Part shown: positions 43,560 to 55,540 of the stretch, in pieces | Numbering within the stretch: position 1 is the stretch's first letter | How the letters are laid out: each line of letters opens with the position of its first letter | Assembly (NCBI GenBank): GCA_018806985.1 | Contig: JADANN010000280.1 | Location: 204,243-268,242 of the forward strand | DNA from: Angiostrongylus vasorum | Lineage: Eukaryota > Nematoda > Chromadorea > Rhabditida > Metastrongylidae | DNA length: 64,000 nt | Direction of reading: 5' to 3' | Notes under the pieces: generated by a model | What the model was told of the DNA's origin: nothing | What the model saw: only the letters and a program-made list of their open reading frames with translations | The model's database searches: none | Made by a program: the position numbers and the translations under genes

Positions 43560-44650
43560 GTGGTCCATTTACGCGTTCAAGATGCAAGTAACGTCCAGAC
43601 AACAGTCGTAGTCTATCTAAGAGGTAGAGGTAGTGCTGTACTACAGATTCCTAATGAGAGATTAGTAATAGCTGCGCTGCCCTTTGTGTTAGAATTCGTT
43701 CCATCTGGCGTGTTATTTTGGAAGTTTGTTTCTTCGCTCGTATTTTCCGGAACGTTGCGATTCAGAAGCGGTGTTCATATGTTCTTAAGAAGGTTTCAAT
43801 TTTTGCTCATCCAATTCCACACCTGCATCGTCCGTTCAACCGTATTCTCTTGCAGTACGTTTAAGTTTAAAAAACTTGAAAAACGGTCGATTGGGAAAGA
43901 CATAGCGGACAATAAGATCCGTGTAAATCTTCTCTTTCCTCTTTCTTCATGAATGAAGAAATTTCCATCTAACCGCTTTTGTTTCTGAATGACACTCTGA
44001 TTGTTGACATTTTAGTCTTCCGCGCTCTGTTATTTTTCCATAGCTTTTGTTTTGATGGTTCTCATCTTTCGTGATCTTTCTTCTAGCAGTTCCTTATACA
44101 CCTTCAACACTGTTTTGATGAAGAGTGTTTCACTCTATTTTTCTGAACTGATTTTCTACCCTCACTTTAGTGGAATGGCGGTAGTTTCTGAATTCACCGA
44201 CAAGAAACCATTATAATCTATCTGAATGGTTTATTATTCCATTTACAAGTCTTTTTCCACTGCAGAAGATTGACTCTTTTCGTCAAAAAGCCGGCTTTCG
44301 TTGTTTCCTCTTACTGTGTTTATTCCTCGACGTTCTTCTTTTGTGTTCTTAGTTAGCGTTCTCTATAGTCAGAGTGACAGCCTACTCTTGATTTTGGCGA
44401 TTAACTGATTTGTACGCCTTTTACCAATACATTTCTGCCGTAAACAATAAAATCAATCTTGTTCCTTGTCATGCCTTTCGATGGCCGTGGTGTAAGCACT
44501 TGTTGATCATTCCGAAGGCAAACTTCAAGAAAGAGATTACCTAGTCTTGAGGAATCTGCAAATGTTCGGCCTCTTTTCCTTTTCTTGTTGAGAATATCCA
44601 AATTTGCTTACATGATTGCCTTCGCTTCCTATTTCCACCTTTTCATCAAA
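43560..44650 (-). pseudogene. non-LTR retrotransposon endonuclease and linker, diverged lineage
   Basis: The minus-strand frame 44601-44401 reads SSRLGNLFLEVCLRNDQQVL, then MTRNKIDFIVYGRNVL. The latter is the endonuclease motif with the catalytic Asp (IDF/IDH) seen in RTE-like elements. Downstream on the same strand (to about 43.9 kb) are basic, Lys/Glu-rich broken frames, as in the linker before the reverse transcriptase. The sequence is distinct from the other RTE copies here, so this is a separate lineage. The lower part (43.56-43.9 kb) is less certain. Confidence 0.5.
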
Positions 44651-44654
44651 GCGT

Positions 44655-45260
44655 ATTAGTGCGATTTCACATGTTCATTTTTTTTGTAGAAGGACACCTT
44701 CGAAAAGGCCTTCTAGTTTCACTTCTGCAGCGAGATGATATGAAAGACCGCAACGATGGTAGGTGGCCTGGCTGATGAAAGCTCACTGCACTTCTTTCTT
44801 TTGTTATAGTGTTATTTCAACGTGAACTGCTAAATTTTTATTGGTCTATTACGGCTGATTTGTTCTCCCTCGTCGCTTATATGTTGTAGAAAAACTGTCC
44901 CCTAGGGCTCTCTGCTTTTGCGAGATATCAAGATTTGTTCTTTGAGCATATTTTATTGCCTGATAACTATGTTTCTGGAGATATTGCTAAGGAACGCAAA
45001 AAGTTGCTCATAGAAATCATAGACCTGAGCCTTTTCGCTGCAAATAGTTGCAATTATTTTACTGGGTATCTGGTTATATGAGGTCGTGAGAGGTTTGAGT
45101 GCCAGTTTGAATCAAATTGGAACAGGCTTCTCTCTTGAAGTCATCAATCGATATCTCATTCAAATTTCCATCGTAGAACAGCAGTGTGATTACAGTTGAA
45201 TTTGCTGGTCTCAGAAAATTGTTCAGTTTTTAATGATTAGACGAGGAGAATACATTCAGG
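44655..45260. other. no gene recognised
   Basis: No supported open frame or repeat. It ends at an acceptor-like CATTCAG (45259) before the candidate exon at 45262. Confidence 0.35.
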
Positions 45261-45261
45261 T

Positions 45262-45492
45262 GTGATGTTCATGAGCAGGCTTCCACCTGTTCCTCAGTAC
45301 AAACTTGGATCCGAGACTATTGTCTATGCAATCAACAAAGCCATTGAGAAAATAGAATTGGGACGATTCTCTTCTAAAGGTGATTTTCTGCTTCGACGGA
45401 AAGGAATTCCGGTCACCGAGCTACGGATAGAACTTACAGCATCCCTCTTACACGAGATTGTTATTGATCACATTCTCATCGATACGCAATAA
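45262..45492 (+). CDS. possible terminal exon, unknown protein
   Basis: Open from an acceptor (AATACATTCAG, ending 45259) to TAA at 45490-45492. Encodes RLPPVPQYKLGSETIVYAIN, then KAIEKIELGRFSSKG, then LLHEIVIDHILIDTQ, with an amphipathic helical look. A possible internal donor (CTAAAG|GTGATT at about 45379) would shorten it. No family recognised and no partner exon found. It resembles real protein more than the neighbouring shadow frames, but the evidence is thin. Confidence 0.3.
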   Translation: MMFMSRLPPVPQYKLGSETIVYAINKAIEKIELGRFSSKGDFLLRRKGIPVTELRIELTASLLHEIVIDHILIDTQ

Positions 45493-45954
45493 TCCAATCC
45501 TTAGTTTGTGGTGGAAAAATTGTGTGTAAATTCACAAACGATCCATATTAATAACTTATGGTCATGTGTTGCTACGGAACTCCATACCGAGGCCGAGCTC
45601 CTTCACCTTCCATAAAGTCTCAGAAGCTCCTTGCACGACTTCACTCTCCCATTGTTCCGTTGTTTATTGTTCACATGTACATTTTCGATCTTTAAATTCT
45701 GTGCCAACACTACATATCTTTCTATTTTGGAGAACAATGATAGAGCATTGGATTCGTGGTGCCAAGACAACTATTTATCTTACCAAAACTCAGTCTTTCT
45801 TCCTAATAATAGTCCTTTCTCTTCCCATCTTGTGGCAATCGAATCGTCAAGTTTAGCAACAATTACCTGTGTACTGGTTTCGAATTATCGATCTGCTTCC
45901 ATACTTTTGTAAATGATTGAGTACTGATATCAATGTGATTTTTTATCAGACATC

Positions 45955-46500
45955 ATATAGTATGTGGAATCCAGCGCCCATGCTATTTGAGGACTTCATC
46001 CTCTCCATGAACGGCCTTGAATGTTGGTCCAGTGGATTTCCCGTGACATCCTGAGATAGCTGTGCTAAACTCCTTCAACATCGTCACTGCAGGTCATTGC
46101 CAGCAGCTAGGGATTAGTGAGATCTGTTCTCAGAGAAGTTCGCTACTAATTTGTCCACCCTAGAGGTACGGATGCGTGGTCAACATGGACCGTGACTGAA
46201 CAAGTAATCTTGAGCTAACACCGCTTCTAACTATTGCATCTCTCGCGTGTCAGAAATAAAAAAAAGACAAAACGGGACCATAAAAAATGGAGACACAAGA
46301 TAAGTATTGATAAGTTTTGGTTTAACCTTTAGTAGTGATTTCAGAACGCGTTTGTCATAACTGACCCACAGTTTGCTCGAAGAATTCGTCGTAGTGAATG
46401 TACGGTCACATCATTATTGATAAGGTCGAAGACACAGAAACGGTATTGTTCTACATGTAGTTGCCAACAAATTGTAGCATCTGTGCTTGTTGCGAACTGC
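45955..46500 (-). repeat. SINE-E copy and flanking repeat
   Basis: The block 46110-46440 aligns with 55770-56060: GCTACTAATTTGTCCACCC, GAAATAAAAAAAAGAC, TAGTGATTTCAGAACGC and AAGAATTCGTCGT. On the minus strand both have a tRNA-like A-box and B-box arrangement (see 55760). The left part (45.96-46.1 kb) weakly matches the repeat at 3.27 kb. Confidence 0.55.
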
Positions 46501-46579
46501 TTTTTTACAAGTAAAAACCAAAAGTTCTATATGTTTACTACCATCTAGCTATAGGCTAATCACCTGTACCACCTGTATC

Positions 46580-47840
46580 ACTTGTAGTCCACTTGATCGT
46601 CGAGTGAGTCAGAGCGGGCGCCAGTAAATCTTCCATCTTTCCCCTGCCGTGCGCAAGAGTAGCCTAGTAGGTTGCGCTCGCTCTAGGCGCTTGTTGAGCA
46701 TCATACCTTTCCTCTAAGTTTTTCGTGAAGAACTCTGACCATCGGGTCGGTGATCTTCCCGTAGCACGTTGGCATCTCGAGGAATCCATTTTCATGTACT
46801 GACGGCTCCTGTCCATCGCTTGTCGTTCATACACATTACGTGTCCGGCCCACCCTATCTTGGAATGTTTAACTCACAGAACGGCATCTTTAATTTTTCAT
46901 CGTTGACTCAGGTCGGAGCTTCGGATCCCTTCCTCCAATTGTGTGAAACAGGACACTGCTTGCATCGTCCTTTCGTCAGCGCGCTCAATAACGCTGAGTG
47001 GTCTTTCATCCTTCTTACGCGGCGACAACGTTTCTCACGCAAACGTTAAGGGAGGAAGAATTTCTGAGTCGAAAAGTGAGCACGGAGTCGGGTACTCTTT
47101 GTTTCCTTTACTACAACCTGCATACTTTTGAAAGTTTCCCAAGCCGCTCGTTTCCTTCTGCTCAGCTTTCTGGAGCTAGGTCGTTCATCATATTGATTTT
47201 TCCGACCTAGATAGATATAACTGGCGCATTCGGAGATATTGGCTCCCTTGAGCGTGAATGGGGCATGCGAAACCAATCCGTTCCTCATGCACATCGTTTT
47301 TCTGAGATTTAGACGAAGACCAATCTCTCCACAAGCTTTATCAAAGTCGGCAAGCATTCGTTTCATTTGGCTAGTGTTTGGTGCTATACGAATGATCTCA
47401 TCAACAAACAAAGATAGTGTAATTGCCAACCATCGTTTTTCACTCCCATGTTGTCCCATTCCAGTGTTCGCATGACGTTACCGAGATTACATCGCCTTGG
47501 CTGACTCCTCTTTTGATGTCGATGTTAATATTATTGTAGAATATGGTGTTTTGGTTGCAGAATTTTTATATAGCTCATAAAGAACCTTTATGCGCTAAGT
47601 AGGGACTAAGCTGTCCAGAGGTTCTATGACTGGTTCCATCTCAGCTGAGTCCAAAGCTTTCCTTAAACCGAGGAAGGTGGGACAGAGCATTCTCTTGTAC
47701 TCTCGCGATACTTCAGTGAGTCTTGTTGTCGTGTGGATGAGGTACATCTCGCTGAATGCTTTTCGGAACTCTGCTTGCTCACATGGCTCTCATTTGTCCA
47801 ATATCTATTAATCCTGTTTAAAAAGAGACTCAAGCGAAGA
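46580..47840 (-). pseudogene. RTE reverse transcriptase and C-terminus, second - strand copy
   Basis: The minus strand encodes, in several frames, the same blocks as the 40.4-41.8 kb copy. From the right: traces of GFRKAFSEMYLIHTTTRLTE (about 47790-47700), DFDKACGEIGLRLNLRKTMC and GLVSHAPFTLKGANISECAS (47340-47220), SSRKLSRRKRAAWETFKS, then GRSPTRWSEFFTKNLEERYD (46770-46690). Frame breaks are numerous. It is the 3' half of the element whose endonuclease lies at 49.0-50.3 kb; a MITE-C separates them. Confidence 0.75.
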
Positions 47841-47865
47841 ATATGTAGACGACTGATAGCAAGGA

Positions 47866-48155
47866 ATTTTAACTTATTATTTACTGCCTACTCTACTCTG
47901 TGATTATAACTACAGCCGCAGCTTAACTGAGGTCGTTGCCGATTTGGGCTCACCAGATCAATCTCGCTGACGAATGACTGCTGATGGCAGAGATCGATAG
48001 AACTAACTGAGAGACAGCGAAACGAAAGACCTGCATGGTGTGGTGGTGAACGCATTACTCCCCAGACCCGGAAAGGACAATAGCGCGTTCGTTCCCCACT
48101 ATAGGCACCTGCGGTCCAGAGTTTTGAAAATATCTCAGCATCATTGATAGCAAGC
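47866..48155 (-). repeat. MITE-C inserted in an RTE copy
   Basis: Left TTATTTACTGCCTACTCTAC, family centre reversed (CATGGTGTGGTGGTGAACGC), then right arm (CACCTGCGGTCCAGAGTTTT and ATATCTCAGCATCATTG). The RTE sequence continues on either side. Confidence 0.75.
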
Positions 48156-48159
48156 AGTT

Positions 48160-49030
48160 TGGGCTATAATTTGCGATACCGTGGAGGTCACCATTTGTTT
48201 AACAATAACACAGTCTTTCTGGTCTTCCACCGAATGAAAGCTTGCATTCTAATAGGCAACGTGTGAAGAGCCGAGCTGGTGTGTTTGTGCCGACCTGGGC
48301 CCCCTAAAGGCCTCAGTGGTGAAGTGAGAACCTCGTGAGCCCATAGAAGGGGGTAATTACTTGTTCGAATGGGGGCCGGTCGTCCACGTTTTGCAAATGT
48401 TTCAGCATTATAGCGATAAAAGTTGTACTTTTGTCGAAAATAGTGTTTAACTAGAAAGATGATCTTTATTTAAGTTTCAACAACAAGTATTTACTGGGGT
48501 TCAAATTTTTTCTACCCTCACTGACGTCTCAACGTATTCTTTTGAGAAGCAAGAAAAACTTATGGCGTTCTTCTGAGGTATTTTTTTAAAAATACGAAAA
48601 CTATTGCATAGGAATTTCTAATGATCTGACTCTGTCTGTGCAAAGGCAAACCATCAGTATTAAATTATACCTTTGGAAAAAAGCAAATAGTAAATAAAAT
48701 AGTGAAGAAAAGCACAAAACTTGAAAAGGCGAGGACGCCATCACAGTTGATGAAGGGAATTCTGAATTGCTGACACCATAAATTAAAAATTCATGACAGT
48801 TATTGTTGATGGCAGCGTTAGGTAGAAAACTAGCTGATAAACGCAAATCGAGGGTCTCCGTGGTGCAGTGTGTAGTAAGCGAGCTTCTGGAAAGGGTAGT
48901 CGTGGTTCGATCTGGCCCAGGGTCAAATTTTTGAGAATATCTCGGCATCGTTGTGGTTGTATTTTACATCATATCCTGCCGTAAAGAATTATAGTCGGCA
49001 GCAAATAAAAGATTGATATTCATAACAGTA
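48160..49030 (-). repeat. RTE linker remnant with nested MITE-C pieces
   Basis: 48180-48310 matches RTE sequence at 51130-51215 (GGTCACC, ATAACACAGTCTT, CATTCT, GTGAAGAGCCGAG). After about 48330 come unassigned bases, an arm piece at 48385-48420 (TTTTGCAAATGTTTCAGC) and a right arm at 48915-49020 (ATATCTCGGCATCGTTGTG, ATCCTGCCGTAAAG). A minus open frame at 48601-48948 lies over this patchwork and is not a gene. Confidence 0.55.
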
Positions 49031-49039
49031 ATTCAGTAA

Positions 49040-50345
49040 TCAGTCACCGAAAAATGATTAACACTGCATGTGAAGAGCCGAGCCAGTGTGTTTATGAGGA
49101 CTTATGGAAGATTCTTCAGGTGTTCAGATGTTATCCTGTTGGTGCCTGGTGTTGCTCAATTATTCATCGACGAGATAGCATGTTGAATTTTGAGAGGGAG
49201 AAGCGGCGGGACGACATATCCATTCTCCCTTTATTTCTCATTAGGGAAGGAGGACGTGGCTATTGAAGAGATCTGAGAAGTGATCGTGAATAAATTTTTT
49301 CCACTGGCTTTTTGGAAATTCTAACTGCTTCTTTTCGGCTTCGGAGTGCGATCATCTTGGTTTCGTAATTGGTGAACTTCTTTTTATCTTTGCGAATGCT
49401 TTTTCCATCTTCTGCTGCTTCGACCATAACTGCTGCTCTTCGTTCTTTAATATCTTCTTTTATCATATGTCTCCATTGTTTTGCAACTTCGAATGTGAGC
49501 TGATCGCTGTCTGTAGCTTGTGCGATTCTACGCTGGCGTATGAGCTCAAGAGTTTCTGAAGACAGATGTCTCTTGGTGACTTTAGACCACCCAGCTTTCA
49601 CAGTCGTAACGTGAAGGTGTTGAATGAGCTGGTGGTATTCCCCGTCGATGTTGTCGAGAAGGAAATCTTCTCGAAGCCGGCTTATGAACTGGATAAATCA
49701 TAGTTTATGATGGTTTTAGAGTTTCGTTTCGAATTTAGCTAATTTTTGTCTTTTCCGCAAAGATGAAATTTTGCACGAAGGAGGTAATGGTGTGATTTCA
49801 TGTGGAATTTTTAGGACAGCAGCGAGATCGTTTAGGCAAAAACCTTCGGTTTATTATGATGTGGTCTATTTCGTTATGGTACTCTCCATTGGGAGACTGC
49901 CACATCCAGCGCTGAGGGTGGGGTTTCTGGAATTGTTAGTTACCATGGATTATCTTGGTCGCCATGATAAACTCAGACAGCCGCTCACCCTGTTCGTTCC
50001 ATTCTAGTCCGTGGGTCCCAACGTGACGTTCTTCAGACGTTCTTCTTGGTCCAATCTTGGCGTTAAAATCTCCAATGATGACCTTGAAGACTGTATGGTA
50101 TGAATGGTAGTGGTACTCTGCACAACTCCAAATTCATATACAGCATTTCAACTTCGCCTTTGTCACGCCTTAATATCGGTGCGTAGATGACGAAGGTCAA
50201 ATCCGGTACTAATCCACATCTCTTCAACCGTAAACATGCGATTCCGGTTGTTAGTTGTTCGAATGAATCAGTGTTCGTGGCCAAACTCGTGTTGATGAGA
50301 ACGCCAACTCCGCCGACCCCTCTACTGTCCATGTTCTGAAAAACA
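49040..50345 (-). pseudogene. RTE endonuclease and linker, - strand
   Basis: The minus frame 50332-50063 begins with MDSRGVGGVGVLINTSLATN and has DSFEQLTTGIACLRLKRC and a Y.P ending. The following blocks (about 50060-49740) continue the endonuclease in other frames: [17 protein letters not shown], and YHNEIDHI with its catalytic Asp and His. The linker follows at 49601-49260, rich in Arg/Glu (RHLSSETLELIRQRRIA, KQWRHMIKEDIKERRA). This is the 5' half of the RTE whose reverse transcriptase is at 46.6-47.8 kb. Several frame breaks; inactive. Confidence 0.8.
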
Positions 50346-50744
50346 TTTTTTTTTCATTATCATTAGACGGCGTTGAAAGGGCGGCGTCTTCTCATCTCAG
50401 TCCTCAACCAGTCCGATGACGTCGTAGCTCATCGTTCTTGCCTGCATGATCAAATCCACCACCGAAGATTCAGATGCAAGTGAGTGTGCTTTGTAGGTTC
50501 TTTACCATTTAGGCAATCTAGAGTAGCGTTAAGATTTTAGCAGCCTCTCCGCACTCACCGTATTCAAGGCCACAGTATTAGTGGCTCTTTCACGGTCAGG
50601 GGGAATAAGGGTCCTTATTTTACTCCGTTTAGCATTTACTACCACTTGTAGCTTGCTGAGCGACCGTTAGGGACAACGACCATTGGACCATTTTGAAACA
50701 TTGGCCCAGTAGTCTTAGAGACCACTAGATCATTAGGGACCATT

Positions 50745-51960
50745 GGACCACTTTTCACGTCGATGTTAATATCGTTGGGGAACGGTGATGTTGTGGCTGT
50801 GAAATTTTTCTACAGCTCACGAAGAATCTTTATGTAGTGAAAAAGAACTCCCTGACTAGCAAGCGCTTCCATGACTGCTTCAATCTCAACTCATCCAGAA
50901 GCTTTCTTTGGATCAATAGAGCTGAGATAAAATGATCTCTTGTACTCTCTCGATATTTCAATTAGTCTCGTTATCGTGTGGATGTGGTTCGTATAAATTC
51001 CTGTTCGAAACCTTGCGTTCTCATATGGTTGTCCTTCCCCCATTGTTTTGTCTATCCATTTTAGGATGAGTCGAGTGAAGAGTTCATAGAGACACAGAAC
51101 AACAGATTGTGCGATAGTTGCCGATATCGTGTAGGTCACCCCAATTGGAGATAACACAGTCTTGATGGTCCTACATTGCATAGGAACTTTGCATTCTGTC
51201 ACGTAAATGTGAAGAGCCGAGGCAGCGCCATGATGACTGGTGGTAGGCTCTTCAGGTGTACAGATCTTATCCTGTCAGGACGTGGTGTTATTCGGTTCTT
51301 CACCAATAAGAGAGCATATCGGTTCTTGAGTGGGGGAACTGGTGGGACAACATATCCATCTTCCTATATTTCGTAGGAGGGCAGGAGGATGTAGCTATTA
51401 AAGAGATCCGAATAGTACTCGTGGAAAATATCTCTATTGCCTTTCAGGAAGCTGTAACTGTTGCGAACGAGGGTTGGAGTGCAATAATCTTGGATTTGTA
51501 CTTGGTAATGTTTCGGTTCGCTATGCGAATGGTTATCCCAGCGTGGGCAGTTTCAAACTGCTCTTCTATCTTTAAGATGTTCTTTTATCGCCTGTCTACA
51601 TTGTTTTGCAACTTCATTCAATGGCAGTTGCCTGCAGCCCCACCACTGAATGTTGCCGTATCAGCTTGATTTTTCTGGAGCCAGACAGCTTCCGGTGAGT
51701 TTCGAACTGTCAACCTTCATAACGCTGACAAGAGGATGATGTTGTGTAAGTCGATCGTGTTCTTAATCGATTTTTGTGCATAAAGGCATCTTTCGAAAAC
51801 CCGACATAATCTCAATAAGTTCTGATTTACGGTTGTTTGAGACTTTTTTTCTGCAGTTCTGTGGCTTTCTCTCTTTTCTGCGAGAATTGAAGTCTTCCGC
51901 GAAGGAGGCGATGGTCTGCACCCGTGAGGAATGCTGGGAAACCAGCGAAGTAGCAATTAT
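50745..51960 (-). pseudogene. RTE linker and reverse transcriptase start, third - strand copy
   Basis: From the right on the minus strand: EDFNSRRKERKPQN and RKSELIEIMSGFRKM (linker, 51930-51790), further linker blocks to about 51420, and the GTGAAGAGCCGAG region at 51208. Then comes reverse transcriptase start LFTRLILKWIDKTMGEGQPY, HIHTITRLIEISREYKRS and a broken SIDPKKASG (50890). Traces of the next block (DINIDVK) reach 50750. The copy ends there, about 400 bases from the next RTE fragment. Confidence 0.7.
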
Positions 51961-52028
51961 TGCCCGAATAGTTACTATTGCTTTATATTGCATTGTGTTT
52001 ATGTAATACCGACCACATCCACAGTTTC

Positions 52029-52226
52029 TCATATCGCTTGGCAGTCTTGCAGTATATAGATGTTTTCATCTCGTTCTAATGAACTTTGCTCGCCATAAAC
52101 AGTCTCATTATGCAAAACTATTTGTGCAATCGGAACTTGTTGCATGTTACTACCGCCCAAAGTCATCAAGTGTACAATAAATAACACAAAGGGCAAAAGA
52201 TTTCTACGAGAGCCACCTTTTGCCAT
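52029..52226 (-). CDS. possible small secreted protein exon, unknown
   Basis: The minus frame starts MAKGGSRRNLLPFVLFIVHLM, a plausible signal peptide, and continues with a short polar segment (IVLHNETVYGEQSSLERDE) to TGA. It contains one N-glycosylation-like NET. There is no splice evidence and no family. It lies between RTE fragments, where no host gene is otherwise seen, so it may be chance. Confidence 0.22.
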   Translation of the reverse strand: MAKGGSRRNLLPFVLFIVHLMTLGGSNMQQVPIAQIVLHNETVYGEQSSLERDENIYILQDCQAI

Positions 52227-52229
52227 TTG

Positions 52230-53020
52230 GTCTGATCATGAGGGATTTGGAAGCGGTAGTCAACGAATGTTTTTCGGTGAAAGATCTGGATCTGTGCCAA
52301 AAGACCGCCTCCTCCTTAAATATATGGATAGCCTCGTGAGTTAGTATCTCGGTTTGCCACTCCTTTTATCTTATCCGTTACGCAATGTAGGTGATCCAAC
52401 TTGTTAACTCGTATTGAACGTGGTCACCACCGTACGTTAACTTTAACTTACTGTCATGTACCTCTAAGCACACCAACGCAATTGTGCACTCATTATGAGT
52501 TAATGTTGTTGCAAGCTTACACGTACTCCCTAACATGCTGACGTCATAAGGACGATATCACAAGCTGATATATGGTGTGTAACCCCTATCGTTTTTCGTT
52601 TTTCGTTTTTCTTTCTATTATCCTCATTAATCCTATCATATTACGGCCTTTGATGAATCCTTTGATGTGTGCACCTCTTGTACCACAATTAATGTATTCT
52701 ATATCCAAGGACCAAAGCTGCTAGCCAGCCTTACTCTCACTTATTGATCATATTACCAGATTGCATCCTGTGTTTTACCGGTGTTCACATATCGGTATTC
52801 GTGCATTACTATTGTTATATAAAGGCTTAACTACTCAAGTTTGAGGCATTGCTATGTGACATCGAAAAAGTCCCACGCAGCAACCTCCTACGAAGTCGAG
52901 CATTCTACTTGAAGCTAGTGATTATTCAGTGCGCAGAACTGACTTGAAGGCCTAATTTCTACAAACAACTGCTATGAGCGACTTCGGTCAAACAAAGCCT
53001 TCAATTTACTATATTGCTGT
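52230..53020. other. no gene recognised; SL1-like 22-mer
   Basis: No coding sequence supported. Bases 52824-52845 match the nematode SL1 spliced-leader exon at 19 of 22 positions, with three transitions. The matching exon is followed by GC, not GT, and no Sm-site-like sequence was picked out downstream. Confidence 0.35.
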
Positions 53021-53024
53021 CTAT

Positions 53025-53200
53025 TCATCACGGTATTCCTCATTAACAGGCTCCCACATCCAGTGTGGAGAGTGAAGTTTCTGGATTTGTGAGTTACCAT
53101 GGATGGTGTTGGTCGTCATGATAAACTCAGACAATCGCTTACCTGATCCTTTCATCCTAATCCGTAGATCCCAATGTGACGTTTTACTACCCACAAACGA
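53025..53200 (-). pseudogene. RTE endonuclease fragment
   Basis: The minus strand encodes FTMATKTIHGN and SQIQKLHSPHWMWE, which match the same endonuclease stretch as 49.9 kb. Too short and broken to function. Confidence 0.6.
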
Positions 53201-53271
53201 AAACGACTACACGATTTGTGTGGTCTACCACGGGACAACCACCAAGTACTGGACATCGAAATGCGATTACT

Positions 53272-53565
53272 TACTTACTTTGATACTTGAACGGCTCGTC
53301 CTCACTAGTTGTGCGGGCGGGTCCCAGCACAATCACCATTCTTCGGAGATTTGCTGGTTAAGCCATTGTGGTTCCCTGGAATCCCTGATGACAGTTTGGC
53401 CAAAGTCTGCCCCAGGTCGTCATCACGATAGGCAGTCGCAGCCTTTGTGGATCAGAGGGAGATTTACCATGCGACTTTGATACCAAGACGTGGTGGATCC
53501 TGGTACTGGTTTACTCTTAGCTAGGCTTCCTGATGGAAACGCCAGGCTCCTTCCCAGCTTGGGAG
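53272..53565 (-). repeat. Ret-B 3' part of the chimeric insert
   Basis: Tail TTACTTACTTTGATACTTGA at the left (as seen on +). It lacks the first hundred or so bases of the element and joins Dispatched-derived sequence at CTTGGGAGAAATTGAG. Confidence 0.85.
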
Positions 53566-53602
53566 AAATTGAGATTTTCTAGTTCGTGCCTCTCCTCTGC
53601 AG

Positions 53603-54374
53603 GGCAGTCATGTCTTCTCGGTGCTACCACTTCGGTACTCTGTGGCATTCCGTTGCTCTTCGGAAGTACGGCAGCCTTCACTCAGGTGGGTAGGCTACAT
53701 GATTTGTGTTCTAAATTGAGCCATCGGAAATAGTTCCAGTCTTTTTTAACCGCTCCATCCCGGCCTCGTTTTTGTGAGTGGCCCAGTCGAACACGCTCGA
53801 TTCTTGTATGCTCGAATTTTCCGATCTTTTGGCAAGAAAAGTCTTCTTTTTTCTGTAACCATAGTGCCTCAAAAGCTGTGAACATAACAGAATTCTAGAA
53901 CATACTTTACTCTACCGTTCTATGAGTATGAATATCATCTATGCACCCATTTACTGTGTGTTACAATGGTCATTGTGCAAATACATTGCTCTCCCTGCCT
54001 AACTAACTGCGCTTGTTCAGGTCGAGTTACAATTAGCTTTTTTTCCATGTTATTGCTACAGTATTAGCAGATGGAGGGTGATGCAGCGCATTACTTTTAG
54101 TAAATTACAGAACATCCTAAACTTGAATTTTCATAGGTCACTTTAGCGTTTAGCTTTTGATTACACTACACGACATTGACTGCCCTTTTTCTCACTATGA
54201 CTAGCAAATTTCCAAGTTATGAGATTCCGTTTCTCAGGATGGAAGCTGTTCCAGGTTGGCTCCTTGCTGATCAATCTCGGGGTAACATCGCTGGTTGGTG
54301 CAACAGTGCTATTCCCTGCTGTGATATTATGCTTGACAGACAAGCAAAGCAAAATACAAATCATTCGACTGTAA
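53603..54374 (+). pseudogene. duplicated last two exons of the Dispatched gene
   Basis: Copy exons 53603-53685 (QSCLLGATTSVLCGIPLL) and 54255-54374 (ending ...VILCLTDK, TAA at 54372-54374) keep splice sites and reading frame. No upstream exons, promoter or start codon accompany them, so this is a partial gene copy. One codon differs near the end (a Ser replaces an Asn), and small indels lie in the intron. It arrived with the insertion at 53260-55552. Confidence 0.9.
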
Positions 54375-55149
54375 AGTTACAAATTGTTTTAAGATTGTTT
54401 ATTTGATATCTTTCCCATTCCTATTTGCTTGATCGAATAAATTCAAGAAAGTCTAAAGGAGCATAAAACAGAAAGCGATCAGAACAGTACGCAAGCAAAC
54501 TTGACTGGGAAAGGCACGACGAAACTTCTGAAGAATACACTTGAATTAACAACCACAATTCATGATTTAATTATCGAATGGAGTCAATGGAAGGTCTCGA
54601 AAAGTCGTTAAGAAAGCAAGAAGAAGTGTAACGCTGATCATTTTATAGTTGTATTATGGCGAACGTTCCTTAAGATTTGATGTCCACATTTGAAACGACA
54701 CGCGGTATCATGTCTGATCTGATCTAGTTACGTCCACTTCAATCTTTCGCTATATATTTTTTCCCATTTCTTAAAAAATGAGGGAGGATAACAATCAGTG
54801 CATTTAATATACTTAGCCAATTCATTCTATGTGTAAAAATGATAAAAGCTCTCGGCGTTGATCAATCCCTGAGGGTTCCGCCATGCATTCGACTTCAATA
54901 AGGACACCGACCTGTTCGAATATTCTGAAAATGTGTTGAGTCCAGTTGTAACGCGCATTTATCAATCTTAAAAAAATTCAGCATCTTATTTCTCTTGTTT
55001 CCTTGAATTTTTCTTCGCTAATTTTAGAAGGTTTCCATCTCTTCTGAGAACTGGAACTTTCCTGAAATATCTAAGATTTGCACAGAAGTTCTGCAGATTT
55101 CACATGAATTCTCACCATAATGGTGACGTGGAAACAATGTTGGGACTAA

Positions 55150-55540
55150 TTACTTACTTGATACTTGAACGGCCTCGTCCTCACTGGTTGTGCGGGCCCC
55201 AGAGTAATCTCCATTTTTCGGAGATTTGCTAGTTAAGCCATTATGGTTCCCTGGAGTCCCGAGGTCAGCCTAGCCAAAGTCTACCTTAGGTCTTCACCAC
55301 CATAGGCAGTCGCAGCCATTGTGGATCAGAGGAAGATTTACCACCATGCGACTTTAGATACCAGGACGGTGGTGGATCCTAGTCTTGGTTTACTCTTAGC
55401 TAGGCTTCCTGATGGAAAACGCCGGACTCCTCCCTCAGCCTGGGAGACCCTGTCAGGGAGGATGAATCCCCCGCTGTATATGGCAGTCCGACATGGAGGA
55501 ACACCTCCCAGCCACGATGAAGCGGTAAACCGTTGAGATG
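55150..55540 (-). repeat. Ret-B full-length copy (chimeric insert)
   Basis: Tail ATTACTTACTTGATACTTGA at the left and 5' end GCGGTAAACCGTTGAGATG at the right, abutting the target-site duplication at 55541. Confidence 0.85.

Larger units (their letters stand above)
53566..55540 (+). repeat. second copy of the 1.98-kb segmental duplication
   Basis: Collinear with 28956-30930. Visible differences are few and are often one-base indels in runs (for example TTTTTTT against TTTTTT, GGAAAACG against GAAAACG), plus scattered substitutions. Confidence 0.95.

Noticed and set aside
52051..52226. Assignment of the minus-strand signal-peptide-like frame to a known secreted family
   Set aside because: No motif beyond the hydrophobic start and no splice support; listed only as a low-confidence candidate.
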